NCBI GenBank assembly: GCA_015265235.1
Contig: JABZYJ010000047.1
Span: 1 to 12,750, forward strand
Length of the DNA stretch: 12,750 nucleotides
Source: Selenomonas sp.
Lineage (GTDB): Bacteria; Bacillota; Negativicutes; Selenomonadales; Selenomonadaceae
Direction of reading: 5' to 3'
The position numbers were made by a program, and so were the translations under genes. The notes beneath the pieces were generated by a model that was not told the origin of the DNA, did no database searches, and saw only the letters and a program-made list of their open reading frames with translations. Of this stretch, positions 1 to 6,427 are shown one piece after another; the stretch's first letter is position 1, and each line of letters opens with the position of its first letter.

Positions 1-374
1 GTATTGTTCTGTGTGTTCTTACGATTAAAGAGAGGCTCGGCGACGACGGACTTGCGCAGATAGCCTTCCGTGTAGCCCTTTGCGATCCCCTCGTTAATCG
101 CATCCTCCAGAAGACCACCCGTGATGTGAAGATCCTGTCCGACTTCGACAAACACAATGGTCATGCCCGTATCCTGGCAGTACGGACGATCCTCTGCGCG
201 CGCGATCTCAGCGTTGCGGATGATCTGATCCAGAACGACCTGACCGACGGGCGACTCCTCTGTCTCCCGGCCCTTCTTGAGGCCTTCATAGACGTCGTCG
301 GGGAGATAGTACGCCGCTTCTTTGCACATCTCGGCGACGTTCTCCGTGATTTCTTTTGCGGTTAGCTCTCGCAA
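1..374 (-). CDS. Fumarate hydratase class I, alpha subunit (partial, 5' end)
   Basis: This encodes the first 124 residues of the catalytic alpha part of a two-subunit, iron-sulfur (class I) fumarase/tartrate dehydratase. The enzyme interconverts fumarate and L-malate in the cytoplasm. The reading begins MRELTAKEITENVAEMC and contains RPYCQDTGM at residues 63-71, whose Cys66 is the family's first [4Fe-4S] ligand. It ends in AEPLFNRKNTQNN, the typical substrate-side segment. The family alpha subunit is near 280 residues, so more than half lies beyond the left edge, where a beta-subunit gene would be expected. The start is TTG at 374, seven bases after AGGAGG, and no ATG lies near it. Fumarase versus L(+)-tartrate dehydratase cannot be settled from this fragment; fumarase is more likely in a Negativicute that makes succinate or propionate. 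The fragment itself is intact. Confidence 0.88.
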   Translation of the reverse strand, partial: MRELTAKEITENVAEMCKEAAYYLPDDVYEGLKKGRETEESPVGQVVLDQIIRNAEIARAEDRPYCQDTGMTIVFVEVGQDLHITGGLLEDAINEGIAKGYTEGYLRKSVVAEPLFNRKNTQNN

Positions 375-417
375 AATAATCCCTCCTATAAATATAACTT
401 ATACACAGGTTAAGTAG

Positions 418-446
418 ACTATATCATATTTTTTTCTTGCTTTCAA
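418..446 (-). promoter_or_regulatory. Promoter of the fumarase gene
   Basis: On the minus strand TTGAAA (446-441) is followed after exactly 17 bases by TATAGT (423-418), a good vegetative sigma-type promoter. Transcription would begin near 411, giving a leader of about 37 bases. A perfect 6-bp inverted repeat AAGTCT-TTC-AGACTT (445-459) overlaps the -35 element and could be an operator; that role is inference. Confidence 0.7.
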
Positions 447-610
447 GTCTTTCAGACTTCTTGTAACCCCTTGAGAAAAGTGAATCTCATTCAATTTCTA
501 GCCGCCGATTTTTCCGTGAAACAAGAGCGCATTTTCTTATTTTATATCATTGTTTTTCTTTATTGTTTTATCATTTAATTAGAATCAATTTATTGTTTTT
601 ACCGTCCTTG

Positions 611-660
611 TTATCACACATATAAATCCCATATCGTATGATATGGGATTTATATGATAA
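611..660. repeat. Long inverted repeat / hairpin downstream of the seven-gene cluster
   Basis: A perfect 16-bp inverted repeat (620-635 with 640-655) surrounds a 4-base loop GTAT. Alternatively, the outer pairing TTATCA (611-616) with TGATAA (655-660) extends the stem across a 3-base bulge CAC (617-619). It begins about 17 bases after the stop codon of the metallophosphoesterase gene, so it probably ends or protects that transcript. On the minus strand no T-run follows the stem, so it is not a textbook intrinsic terminator. On the plus strand T-rich sequence follows after a short gap, but no gene arrives from that side. Confidence 0.65.
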
Positions 661-677
661 AATTTTTGAAAAATTTT

Positions 678-1166
678 TTATCTGAGGCGAATGAGATTCA
701 TCGTTGGCTCTTCCCCTGCTGTGAGACTTATCACCATAAAGGACCCCGCCGCCGCATCACGCGGACGAGCCACACTCCCGGGGTTGACTACCGTCACATC
801 CCCCTGCTGCTCATAGAGGGCAATATGCGTATGCCCATAGACGGCAAGATCCGCCCCCGCCTCACGCGCAGCCGCAGCGAGCATCGCCGTATCAAACCGC
901 ACGTTGAAGAGATGCCCATGTGTGAGAAAGATGCGATGCCCGCCGGCCTCAACAACAGTCTCGTCATACGTGCCGTCCATGGGAAGGTCACAGTTGCCGA
1001 GGACACGCGCGACGCGCTTTCCCGTCAGTTCTTCCAATGCATCTGCATCGGCGGCATAGTCTCCTGCATGAAGCCACATCTCTGCCTGTGCTGCCTCGGG
1101 ATACCGCAGCATCGCTTTCAGGCTCTCAATATCCCCGTGACTGTCACTGACAACTCCGATAATCAT
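678..1166 (-). CDS. YfcE/YsnB-type metallophosphoesterase
   Basis: This 162-residue protein is a full-length small cytoplasmic calcineurin-like phosphodiesterase of the YfcE/MJ0936 family. These enzymes use two metal ions to split phosphodiester bonds, often shown only with artificial substrates, so the natural substrate is unknown. All metal-site motifs are visible: SDSHGD (Asp8, His10), HAGD (Asp36), GNCD (Asn58, Asp60), THGH (His83, His85) and GHTH (His112, His114). A final NPGS motif lies at 128-131. The start is ATG at 1166 with GAGG a few bases upstream and an in-frame stop just before it. It is the last gene of the murI-rph-rdgB cluster, about 86 bases after the pyrophosphatase gene, and matches the place of ysnB in the Bacillus subtilis racE-rph-ysnA-ysnB cluster. 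Confidence 0.9.
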   Translation of the reverse strand: MIIGVVSDSHGDIESLKAMLRYPEAAQAEMWLHAGDYAADADALEELTGKRVARVLGNCDLPMDGTYDETVVEAGGHRIFLTHGHLFNVRFDTAMLAAAAREAGADLAVYGHTHIALYEQQGDVTVVNPGSVARPRDAAAGSFMVISLTAGEEPTMNLIRLR

Positions 1167-1252
1167 GCTCTACCTCGCGATCCTAAAAATGATTGGACGA
1201 AAGCCTTCTATGGCGATATCTCCCGCTGCAGCAGACGACGAATACGGCACAC

Positions 1253-1879
1253 TCATGCACCGCCAAGGAGCGCACGCAGCTTTTCCTTCATCTGATCGAG
1301 TGCCGCTCCACGATGACTGATGGCGTGTTTTTCCTCACGCGAGAGCTCCGCCATCGTCCGTCCGTCAGCACGATAGAAATATGGATCGTAGCCGAACCCC
1401 TCCGTGCCGCGTGCTTCGGGACGAATAAAGCCCGTACACCTTCCCTCTGTCGACAGTTCCCGTCCGTCCTCGAGCGCGAGGACGAGCGCGCAGTGGTAGG
1501 CGGCGCAGGCGTTTTCCTCTCCGCGCGCGCGAAGCTCCGCGATCAGCTTCTGATTATTCGCCGCATCGTCGCCGTGTCCCCCCGCATAGCGCGCCGAGTA
1601 GACGCCCGGGGCGCCGTCCAGTGCCTCCACCGAGAGCCCCGAGTCATCTGCAAGCGCCGAAAGCCCCGTCTTGTCACGGTAGTACCGCGCCTTGATGCGC
1701 GCATTTTCCATGAATGTCGTACCATCCTCGACCGGCTCTTCGATCGTGCCGAGCTCCGGCTTCAGCGCATCGAGACGCGACAGCGGGACAAGGCGCACGG
1801 GCAAGCCGCGAAACGCCGTCTCCATCTCCCGCACCTTCCCCGCGTTGGACGTGGCGATCAGTATCGTCTTTTCCTTCAT
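1253..1879 (-). CDS. rdgB: XTP/dITP diphosphatase (RdgB/HAM1 family)
   Basis: This 208-residue enzyme hydrolyses non-canonical purine triphosphates (dITP, XTP, ITP) to the monophosphate and pyrophosphate, keeping deaminated bases out of DNA and RNA. Family motifs are complete: TSNAGK at 10-15 (triphosphate binding), LADDSGL at 76-82 (metal-binding acidic residues), FGYDP at 162-166 and SHRGAA at 188-193. The frame is open a further 14 codons upstream, but ATG 1879 is preferred. It has GGGAGGG at proper distance, gives the usual family N-terminus (MKEKTILIATSN), and lies one base after the rph stop codon (TAA-T-ATG). That arrangement implies translational coupling to RNase PH, a pairing common in Firmicutes (rph-ysnA). 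Confidence 0.95.
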   Translation of the reverse strand: MKEKTILIATSNAGKVREMETAFRGLPVRLVPLSRLDALKPELGTIEEPVEDGTTFMENARIKARYYRDKTGLSALADDSGLSVEALDGAPGVYSARYAGGHGDDAANNQKLIAELRARGEENACAAYHCALVLALEDGRELSTEGRCTGFIRPEARGTEGFGYDPYFYRADGRTMAELSREEKHAISHRGAALDQMKEKLRALLGGA

Positions 1880-1880
1880 A

Positions 1881-2627
1881 TTATCCCTCCCGTCCCGGCA
1901 GCCATGAGAGCACATCGCCAAGAGCGACCTTCTGCTGGTCGATCAGTGTGCGAATGCCCTGCTCACCGAGATCCAGCAGAGCGTTCAGCTCCCTCCGTGC
2001 AAAGGCGCGTCCCTCGCCTGTCCCCTGCACCTCGACAAAGGCACCTGCCCCCGTCATGACGATGTTCATATCGACCATTGCCGCAGCGTCCTCCTCATAG
2101 CATAGGTCAAGGAGCGGCTCATTCGCCGCATTGATGCCGACGCTGACCGCTGCCACGTAGTCGCGTACGGGGAAGATGCCGCGCTTCGCATAAAACGACG
2201 CACACGCCTCGACAAGAGCGACAAACGCCCCCGTCACCGATGCCGTGCGCGTCCCGCCGTCCGCCTGAAGGACGTCGCAGTCAATGTGAATCGTACGCTC
2301 ACCAAGCGCCTTCGTATCGACCACGGCGCGCAGCGCCCGCCCGATGAGCCGCTGGATCTCCTGCGTCCGCCCCGACTGATGGCCGCGCACCGCCTCACGT
2401 GCCGTACGCTCCGCCCCCGCGCCCGGGAGCATGGAGTACTCCGCCGTCACCCAGCCCGTGCCCGTCCCCTTCAAAAAGAACGGCACGCGCTCCTCCACCG
2501 TCGCCGCACAGACGACGCGCGTATGACCGGTCTCAATGAGCGCAGAGCCGTCCGCATAGCGCTGATAGCCGCGTTCGATCCGAACAGGGCGCAGCTGGTC
2601 GGCACGCCGCAGATCTCTTCTTGGCAT
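1881..2627 (-). CDS. rph: Ribonuclease PH
   Basis: This is a 248-residue phosphorolytic 3'-5' exoribonuclease that trims tRNA 3' ends, using phosphate and releasing nucleoside diphosphates, as a hexameric ring in the cytoplasm. The sequence spans the whole family. It has RPVRIERGYQ near the N-terminus, AEYSMLP at 62-68, GRTQEIQRLIGRALR at 86-100 (phosphate and RNA site with Arg87), and DCDVLQADGGTRTAS at 116-130 (with Arg126). The C-terminus runs up to the rdgB start. ATG 2627 has AAGGAG ten bases upstream. A hairpin with a short T-run lies between the upstream CofE-like gene and this one, so rph may be partly insulated from the front of the cluster; no clear separate promoter was seen. Confidence 0.96.
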   Translation of the reverse strand: MPRRDLRRADQLRPVRIERGYQRYADGSALIETGHTRVVCAATVEERVPFFLKGTGTGWVTAEYSMLPGAGAERTAREAVRGHQSGRTQEIQRLIGRALRAVVDTKALGERTIHIDCDVLQADGGTRTASVTGAFVALVEACASFYAKRGIFPVRDYVAAVSVGINAANEPLLDLCYEEDAAAMVDMNIVMTGAGAFVEVQGTGEGRAFARRELNALLDLGEQGIRTLIDQQKVALGDVLSWLPGREG

Positions 2628-2656
2628 GAAACAATTTCTCCTTTATTGCGTTGACC

Positions 2657-2691
2657 AAAAGAGCGGGAAAAAGGCTCTCCTCTTCCCGCTC
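2657..2691 (-). terminator. Internal terminator-like hairpin before rph
   Basis: On the minus strand GAGCGGGAA (2691-2683) pairs perfectly with TTCCCGCTC (2669-2661) across a 13-base loop and is followed by TTTT and then GG. It lies in the 80-base gap between the CofE-like gene and rph. The short T-run suggests partial termination or an mRNA-stabilising hairpin within the cluster rather than a full stop. Confidence 0.55.
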
Positions 2692-2707
2692 CGTTTCTCC
2701 TGTGCTG

Positions 2708-3364
2708 TTAGTGGCTCTCCTGATACTGCCGGTAGTTCTTGATGATGCAGATCGGGGTCTTCTGTGACGCATTGCCGAATGGGTTGTCGAGCAGCAGCTT
2801 TGCCGCAAGCTCCCCATTGAGTCCATTCGATACGCCGACCACACGCGAACGCTTGAGATCGTTGACATCCGCCACCATCGCGCCGAACGCCCCCACGCGC
2901 GTCCGTATACGCTCTGCCACCTGGTCCGCATCCGCAGGACCATAGACAATCGCCTTGTCAAACGGCGGCATCGTGCCGGTCACATCGTCAATCAGCGCCG
3001 TTTCTCTGCCGCCCCAGCGATAGAACATGCCGCCTTTTCCGACGAGCTTTGCGAGGAACCCGGCAAAGAGTGCAAAGAGCACACGCCCCGTCCCCTCCAC
3101 ATCCATCAGGGACTGCATCCCATGCGGACTGGCAAGACTGCCGTAGTCCGGAATAAAGCGACAGGCGAAACGCGCCGCACGAGAAATATGCAGCTGCTCG
3201 GGGAAGACAAACCGCCCCTGCGTAATCGCGACCACACTCTCGGCACAGCAGACCAGATCGTCCGCCGTCACCTGCTCTCCCGCATAGTACTCAATCGCAT
3301 CCACAATGTCATCGGCATCTGTCAGGATGCGTGTCGGCACGGGAAGAATCTTCAGTTCAGCCAT
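2708..3364 (-). CDS. CofE-like protein (coenzyme F420-0:L-glutamate ligase family), function unknown
   Basis: This 218-residue soluble protein resembles a branch of the F420-0:glutamate ligase family, which in F420 producers adds glutamate to F420-0 with GTP. The likeness is by recognition of segments: ILPVPTRILT at 6-15, the helix after it (DDIVDAIEYY), CAESVVAITQGR at 40-51, GSLASPHGMQ at 75-84, IDDVTGTMPPFDK at 125-137, ADVNDLKR at 165-172 and NPFGNASQKTP at 194-204. A central hydrophobic stretch (94-110) is probably buried rather than a membrane segment. No F420 biosynthesis gene is in the window, and Negativicutes are not known F420 producers, so F420 activity should not be assumed. ATG 3364 (AAGGTG just upstream) is preferred to the longer open frame. 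It overlaps the end of the preceding membrane-protein gene by 8 bases, implying coupled translation. Confidence 0.72.
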   Translation of the reverse strand: MAELKILPVPTRILTDADDIVDAIEYYAGEQVTADDLVCCAESVVAITQGRFVFPEQLHISRAARFACRFIPDYGSLASPHGMQSLMDVEGTGRVLFALFAGFLAKLVGKGGMFYRWGGRETALIDDVTGTMPPFDKAIVYGPADADQVAERIRTRVGAFGAMVADVNDLKRSRVVGVSNGLNGELAAKLLLDNPFGNASQKTPICIIKNYRQYQESH

Positions 3365-3929
3365 TCTGCACCTTCCCTTCCCGTACAAGCGCAACTCCGG
3401 CGAGCGCGGCAATCTCCGCCGCCGTCATCTTCATCAGCACCTTGGAATAATGCGCCGGCGTCCGCCCCGTCTCCAGACAGATCAGATCCATGCGAAAATC
3501 CACCATGTGGGCAATCGCATCATCGAGTGTATGCCCGTTCCGCCCCTCAATGGAGAGCTTGAGGGCAAGATTTATGCGCTGCTTTTTCTCTATCAGCGCC
3601 GCCTCGAAGTAGTCATCCTCGCGCGGTACCCCATTAAGCTCCACCTTGCCGCGCACCAATGCGCCGTCGTACTGCTCATAGGGGAGCTGAACACGCAGGA
3701 TCGCATCCATGATCGTCCCGCACTGTTTCCCCTCGTTGGCAAAGGGGATCGTCGCACCGATCACCAGACGCTCGGGCGTCCGTTCCACGACGGAAAAGGG
3801 CGTCATCTCCTCTGTCTTCGGCACGATCACCTCCGTACCAAGATAGGCAAAGAGCAGCTTCACGCCCACATACACAATAAAAACGACTGCGATCAGCAGA
3901 TGCAGCCACCACGAAAATTCAGATCCCAA
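3357..3929 (-). CDS. Membrane-anchored protein of unknown function
   Basis: I do not recognise a family for this 190-residue protein. It has one strongly hydrophobic segment at about residues 8-30 (from WWLHLL to LLFAYLG) and no lipobox. The rest, about 160 soluble residues, is probably exposed on the outer face of the membrane. It has alternating hydrophobic stretches such as LVIGATIPFAN (55-65) and ILRVQLPY (77-84), which suggest a beta-sandwich first half, and a more helical tail. Any resemblance to LEA14/WHy-type domains is only an impression. The start is TTG at 3929, seven bases after AAGGA and inside the last codons of the thioesterase gene (11-base overlap); no ATG is near. Its stop overlaps the CofE-like start by 8 bases. 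Overlaps on both sides indicate tight co-translation with a thioesterase and a CofE-like protein. Confidence 0.7.
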   Translation of the reverse strand: MGSEFSWWLHLLIAVVFIVYVGVKLLFAYLGTEVIVPKTEEMTPFSVVERTPERLVIGATIPFANEGKQCGTIMDAILRVQLPYEQYDGALVRGKVELNGVPREDDYFEAALIEKKQRINLALKLSIEGRNGHTLDDAIAHMVDFRMDLICLETGRTPAHYSKVLMKMTAAEIAALAGVALVREGKVQNG

Positions 3930-4353
3930 TGTCCCGTCCTTCTTTCTCCGCCGTCATCGCCGCTTCCATCGGCACATAGAACTCCTTGGGCAAGCGCGTA
4001 ATATGTCCCGTATCGCGGTGCGTAAATACATTTTCTGAGAAGCCACTCACCAGCAGTGTTCCCGCCTGATTGAGAATGCGGTAGGAGAACACCATCTTGG
4101 CCTTTGTGAGCGCCGTCGCCGTCGTCTCGATCACCAGCTCATCGTCAAAATGAGCCGGTGCGTGGTACTCCGCACCGACCTTCGTGATCGGGAATACGTA
4201 CCCTGCCTCCATCAATGCGCCCAACGTGATGCCGATGCGCCGCAAATACGCGACGCGTCCGATCTCAAACCAGCGGATGTAGTTCGCATGATGCACGACC
4301 GCCATCGCATCCGTATCGTAAAAATTCACCCGATGTGTTACCTCAACCGGCAT
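3919..4353 (-). CDS. Acyl-CoA thioesterase, YbgC/4-hydroxybenzoyl-CoA thioesterase type (hotdog fold)
   Basis: This 144-residue single hotdog-domain protein probably hydrolyses acyl-CoA thioesters in the cytoplasm as a homotetramer. The signature is clear: FYDTDAMAVVHHANYIRWFE at residues 11-30, in which Asp15 is the catalytic aspartate of the YbgC class and His22 is conserved. Later come AEYHAPAHFDDEL and KMVFSYRILN, typical of the strands around the substrate channel. ATG 4353 is chosen because AAGGAG lies five bases upstream. The open frame continues to an upstream TTG, but that would place the ribosome site inside the gene. It begins 11 bases after the murI stop and overlaps the next gene by 11 bases. 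The natural acyl group cannot be told from sequence; E. coli YbgC is tied to phospholipid metabolism and the Tol-Pal cluster, which is not present here. Confidence 0.88.
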   Translation of the reverse strand: MPVEVTHRVNFYDTDAMAVVHHANYIRWFEIGRVAYLRRIGITLGALMEAGYVFPITKVGAEYHAPAHFDDELVIETTATALTKAKMVFSYRILNQAGTLLVSGFSENVFTHRDTGHITRLPKEFYVPMEAAMTAEKEGRDIGI

Positions 4354-4364
4354 GAAAACTCCTT

Positions 4365-5153
4365 TCAAACAATCTCTTCCATTCGCGCGGCACGCGCGAG
4401 ATCCGCCTCCATGTACGCCAGCTCCTCCGCACGCACAACGGGACGCCCCGACGCAAAGAACGTGCAGTGTGCGGTCTGCGCACCGATTGGCTGCGTTCGC
4501 AGCCCCGTCCGCCGCGCGAGCTCCTCCACCGTTCCCTCATTCCCATCCACGAGGCGCACATTCTGCGGCAAAAGCTGCCGCATCGTATCCTTGAAATAGT
4601 TGAAATGCGTACAGCCGAGCACGATCGCAGAATAATCCGCAAAACGATACGGTGCAAACGCATCCCGCAGGTACGCCTCCACTGCCGAGGAGACGAACTC
4701 CTGCCGCTCCGCGAACTCCACCAGTCGCGGCAGGGCCAAGAGATCCACCAATCCGTTCGGATCGCAGGAGGAAATCAGTCGTTTCAGCTTCTCCCCATGC
4801 ACCGTGATCGGCGTCGCCGTGACGAGCACGCGATGCTCCGCATCGTGCGTGAGCGCCTTCTTTACCGCCGGCTCCATGCCGATGATCGGCACATCGTAGA
4901 GGCGGCGCATCTCATCCACGGCAACGGAGGTCGCTGTATTGCAGGCAACGACCACGGCATCGGCGCGCTGCTGTTCGATGAGAAAACGAAATGCGGTGCG
5001 GACAAAGCCGCGCACGGCGGGAACAGATTTCGTCCCGTACGGCACATGATCGCGGTCGGCGTAGAAGATAAACTCCTCCGACGGCAGCACACGGCGTGCA
5101 TGACTGAGCACCGTCAGACCGCCATAGCCCGAATCAAACAGCGCAATGCGCAT
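4365..5153 (-). CDS. murI: Glutamate racemase
   Basis: This 262-residue cofactor-independent racemase makes D-glutamate from L-glutamate for peptidoglycan synthesis in the cytoplasm. Both halves of the two-base active site are present: FDSGYGGLTV with Asp7-Ser8, VACNTAT with catalytic Cys71, and LGCTHF with catalytic Cys181 and His183. The length is normal. ATG 5153 is eight bases downstream of GAGGAGA. It is the first gene of the minus-strand cluster and has its own promoter. Bacillus subtilis also places a glutamate racemase (racE) ahead of rph-ysnA-ysnB, so the gene order supports the call. Confidence 0.95.
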   Translation of the reverse strand: MRIALFDSGYGGLTVLSHARRVLPSEEFIFYADRDHVPYGTKSVPAVRGFVRTAFRFLIEQQRADAVVVACNTATSVAVDEMRRLYDVPIIGMEPAVKKALTHDAEHRVLVTATPITVHGEKLKRLISSCDPNGLVDLLALPRLVEFAERQEFVSSAVEAYLRDAFAPYRFADYSAIVLGCTHFNYFKDTMRQLLPQNVRLVDGNEGTVEELARRTGLRTQPIGAQTAHCTFFASGRPVVRAEELAYMEADLARAARMEEIV

Positions 5154-5191
5154 CTGTCCATCTCCTCTTCTTGATTGAAACCGACGGCTCT

Positions 5192-5221
5192 ATTATAGCA
5201 ACTTCTTCCTTTTTTTGCCAT
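5192..5221 (-). promoter_or_regulatory. Promoter of the murI-rph-rdgB cluster
   Basis: On the minus strand a consensus -10 TATAAT (5197-5192) is preceded by TGC, making an extended -10. A weak -35 (ATGGCA, 5221-5216) lies 18 bases upstream. It sits about 40 bases before the murI start and faces away from the promoter of the deacetylase gene. Confidence 0.65.
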
Positions 5222-5274
5222 ATTTGACACAAAAAAGCCATAATAAGGCACCGGCTATGCACAGAGACGAGATT

Positions 5275-5319
5275 GGCAGAACTGTCTGCCTTGACAGAAC
5301 AAATAGGATAGGATACACT
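5275..5319 (+). promoter_or_regulatory. Promoter and candidate operator of the polysaccharide deacetylase gene
   Basis: A consensus -35 TTGACA (5291-5296) and -10 TACACT (5314-5319) are separated by exactly 17 bases, giving a leader of about 35 bases. Directly upstream is a perfect inverted repeat GGCAGA-ACTG-TCTGCC (5275-5290). An overlapping dyad CTGTC-TGCCTT-GACAG (5282-5297) includes the -35. The promoter call is strong; an operator role for the dyads is inference. Confidence 0.75.
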
Positions 5320-5360
5320 TAGCGCGTCGTTAATTTCTATTAAAAAAAGAAGGTATTTCA

Positions 5361-6200
5361 GTGAAATTCCCACGTTGGTTGCTCATCCCGATTGTTCTTA
5401 TTCTCCTGTGTTTCGCTACGGCGGCACTACTCATGTGCACATCGCCCGGCGTGCCCGTACTCAACTACCACCAGGTCGAGGACAAGGACGGCAACCCACT
5501 CACACTATACTGCGACCAGTTCGATCAGCAGATGGCATATCTCGCAGAAGAGGGCTACCATACGATCACGCTGGATGAGATGATGGACGCGGCGGAAAAC
5601 GGCACGCCGCTCCCCGAAAAGCCTGTTGTCATTACTCTCGACGACGGCTACGTCGACAACTACGAGTATGCCTATCCGATCCTGAAAAAATATGGATTCA
5701 AGGCGACGATCTTTCTCATCAACGATTTCACGGGCGTCTACCCGAACTATCTGACATGGGAACAGATTCACGAGATGCAGGATTCCGGACTGATCGACTT
5801 TGAGAGCCACACGATGACGCATGCGAATCTCTCGGAGCTGACCTCGCGCGACGAGCTGCATCATGAGATTGCGGACTCCCGCGAAGCGCTCTCCAAGAAA
5901 CTCGGCAAGGAGATCGACTACATTGCCTATCCGGGCGGACGCGTCACGGACGCGGTGGAAGAGGTCACCCGTGATGCGGGTTATCGCGGCGGATTCACCG
6001 TTCACTACGGACTATCCACCCCCACAGAGGGCGTCTACCAGATGGATCGCATTCCCATCTTCGGATGCAACACGCATACAATGACGCGCTTTAAGCTGCG
6101 GTTGGCATTCGCTCCGCTCATCGCACCATTTGAGGATCTGCGCCTGACCCTGCGTACATGGGGACTGGCACTGATTGGAAACTATCTCCCGATTCCCTAA
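5361..6200 (+). CDS. Membrane-anchored polysaccharide deacetylase (CE4 / NodB domain)
   Basis: This 279-residue protein has an N-terminal membrane anchor (about residues 6-26, WLLIPIV onward) followed by an extracytoplasmic NodB-type domain. Such enzymes remove acetyl groups from N-acetylated sugars of peptidoglycan or exopolysaccharide using a bound metal. The domain opens with VLNYHQVED (33-41), as in IcaB/PgaB-like deacetylases. Motif 1 is ITLDDGYVDN at 91-100, with base Asp94 and metal ligand Asp95; motif 2 is ESHTMTH at 148-154, with metal ligands His150 and His154; motif 3 is AYPGGR at 189-194. The last 40 residues are hydrophobic and of unclear role. Cys26 lies at the end of the anchor, but its surroundings are a poor lipobox. 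The start is GTG at 5361 with AAGGT about eight bases upstream. The gene is monocistronic; the exact substrate is not determinable. Confidence 0.9.
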   Translation: MKFPRWLLIPIVLILLCFATAALLMCTSPGVPVLNYHQVEDKDGNPLTLYCDQFDQQMAYLAEEGYHTITLDEMMDAAENGTPLPEKPVVITLDDGYVDNYEYAYPILKKYGFKATIFLINDFTGVYPNYLTWEQIHEMQDSGLIDFESHTMTHANLSELTSRDELHHEIADSREALSKKLGKEIDYIAYPGGRVTDAVEEVTRDAGYRGGFTVHYGLSTPTEGVYQMDRIPIFGCNTHTMTRFKLRLAFAPLIAPFEDLRLTLRTWGLALIGNYLPIP

Positions 6201-6362
6201 GAACGCGGCAATATGTTTTTATATACTGCCTGCAAGTAGTAAAGCTGTCGGCAAATTATGTTAGCAAATGATAGACAAGTATTGTGGCATGTCACTCAAT
6301 CCCTTTGTTTTCAAGGAGAATCTGCTAAGCATAATATTTTTGTGAAAAATCTGTAAAAGATT

Positions 6363-6391
6363 GAGACAGGATTCAAAAAATATGCTATAAT
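6363..6391 (+). promoter_or_regulatory. Promoter of the 66-residue small-protein gene
   Basis: GAGACA (6363-6368) and a consensus TATAAT (6386-6391) lie 17 bases apart, and TGC directly before the -10 makes it an extended -10. Transcription would begin near 6398, about 30 bases before the start codon. The region between the deacetylase gene and this promoter (6201-6362) shows only small dyads such as ATTTTT-GTG-AAAAAT (6336-6350). Confidence 0.7.
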
Positions 6392-6427
6392 TCCCGTATT
6401 GGTTATTGTGTTTAAGGAGGGCTTTTC

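Larger units (their letters stand above)
375..677. other. AT-rich intergenic spacer between metallophosphoesterase and fumarase genes
   Basis: This stretch of about 300 bases holds no convincing gene. It contains the fumarase ribosome site and promoter near its left end, a very AT-rich middle (about 480-610) with one small dyad TGAAT-CTC-ATTCA (481-493), and a strong hairpin at 611-660 close to the end of the upstream gene. The middle part shows no other signal I can name. Confidence 0.6.

Noticed and set aside
1193..2059. A 288-codon plus-strand open frame across rdgB and rph
   Set aside because: It spans two well-supported minus-strand genes, lacks a ribosome site and has an antisense-type composition.
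3071..3119. A membrane segment in the CofE-like protein
   Set aside because: The hydrophobic run is short of clear transmembrane length, is followed by GKGG, and lies inside a fold that is soluble in the family.
5134..5373. A 79-codon minus-strand open frame between murI and the deacetylase gene
   Set aside because: It covers both divergent promoters and overlaps the murI start in another frame, with no ribosome site.
6206..6233. A possible terminator after the deacetylase gene
   Set aside because: The pairing of GGCA and ATAT with ATAT and TGCC is broken by bulges, and no T-run follows the stem.
6269..6346. A 25-codon open frame beginning MIDKYCGMS
   Set aside because: There is no ribosome site, it is very short, and nothing supports translation.
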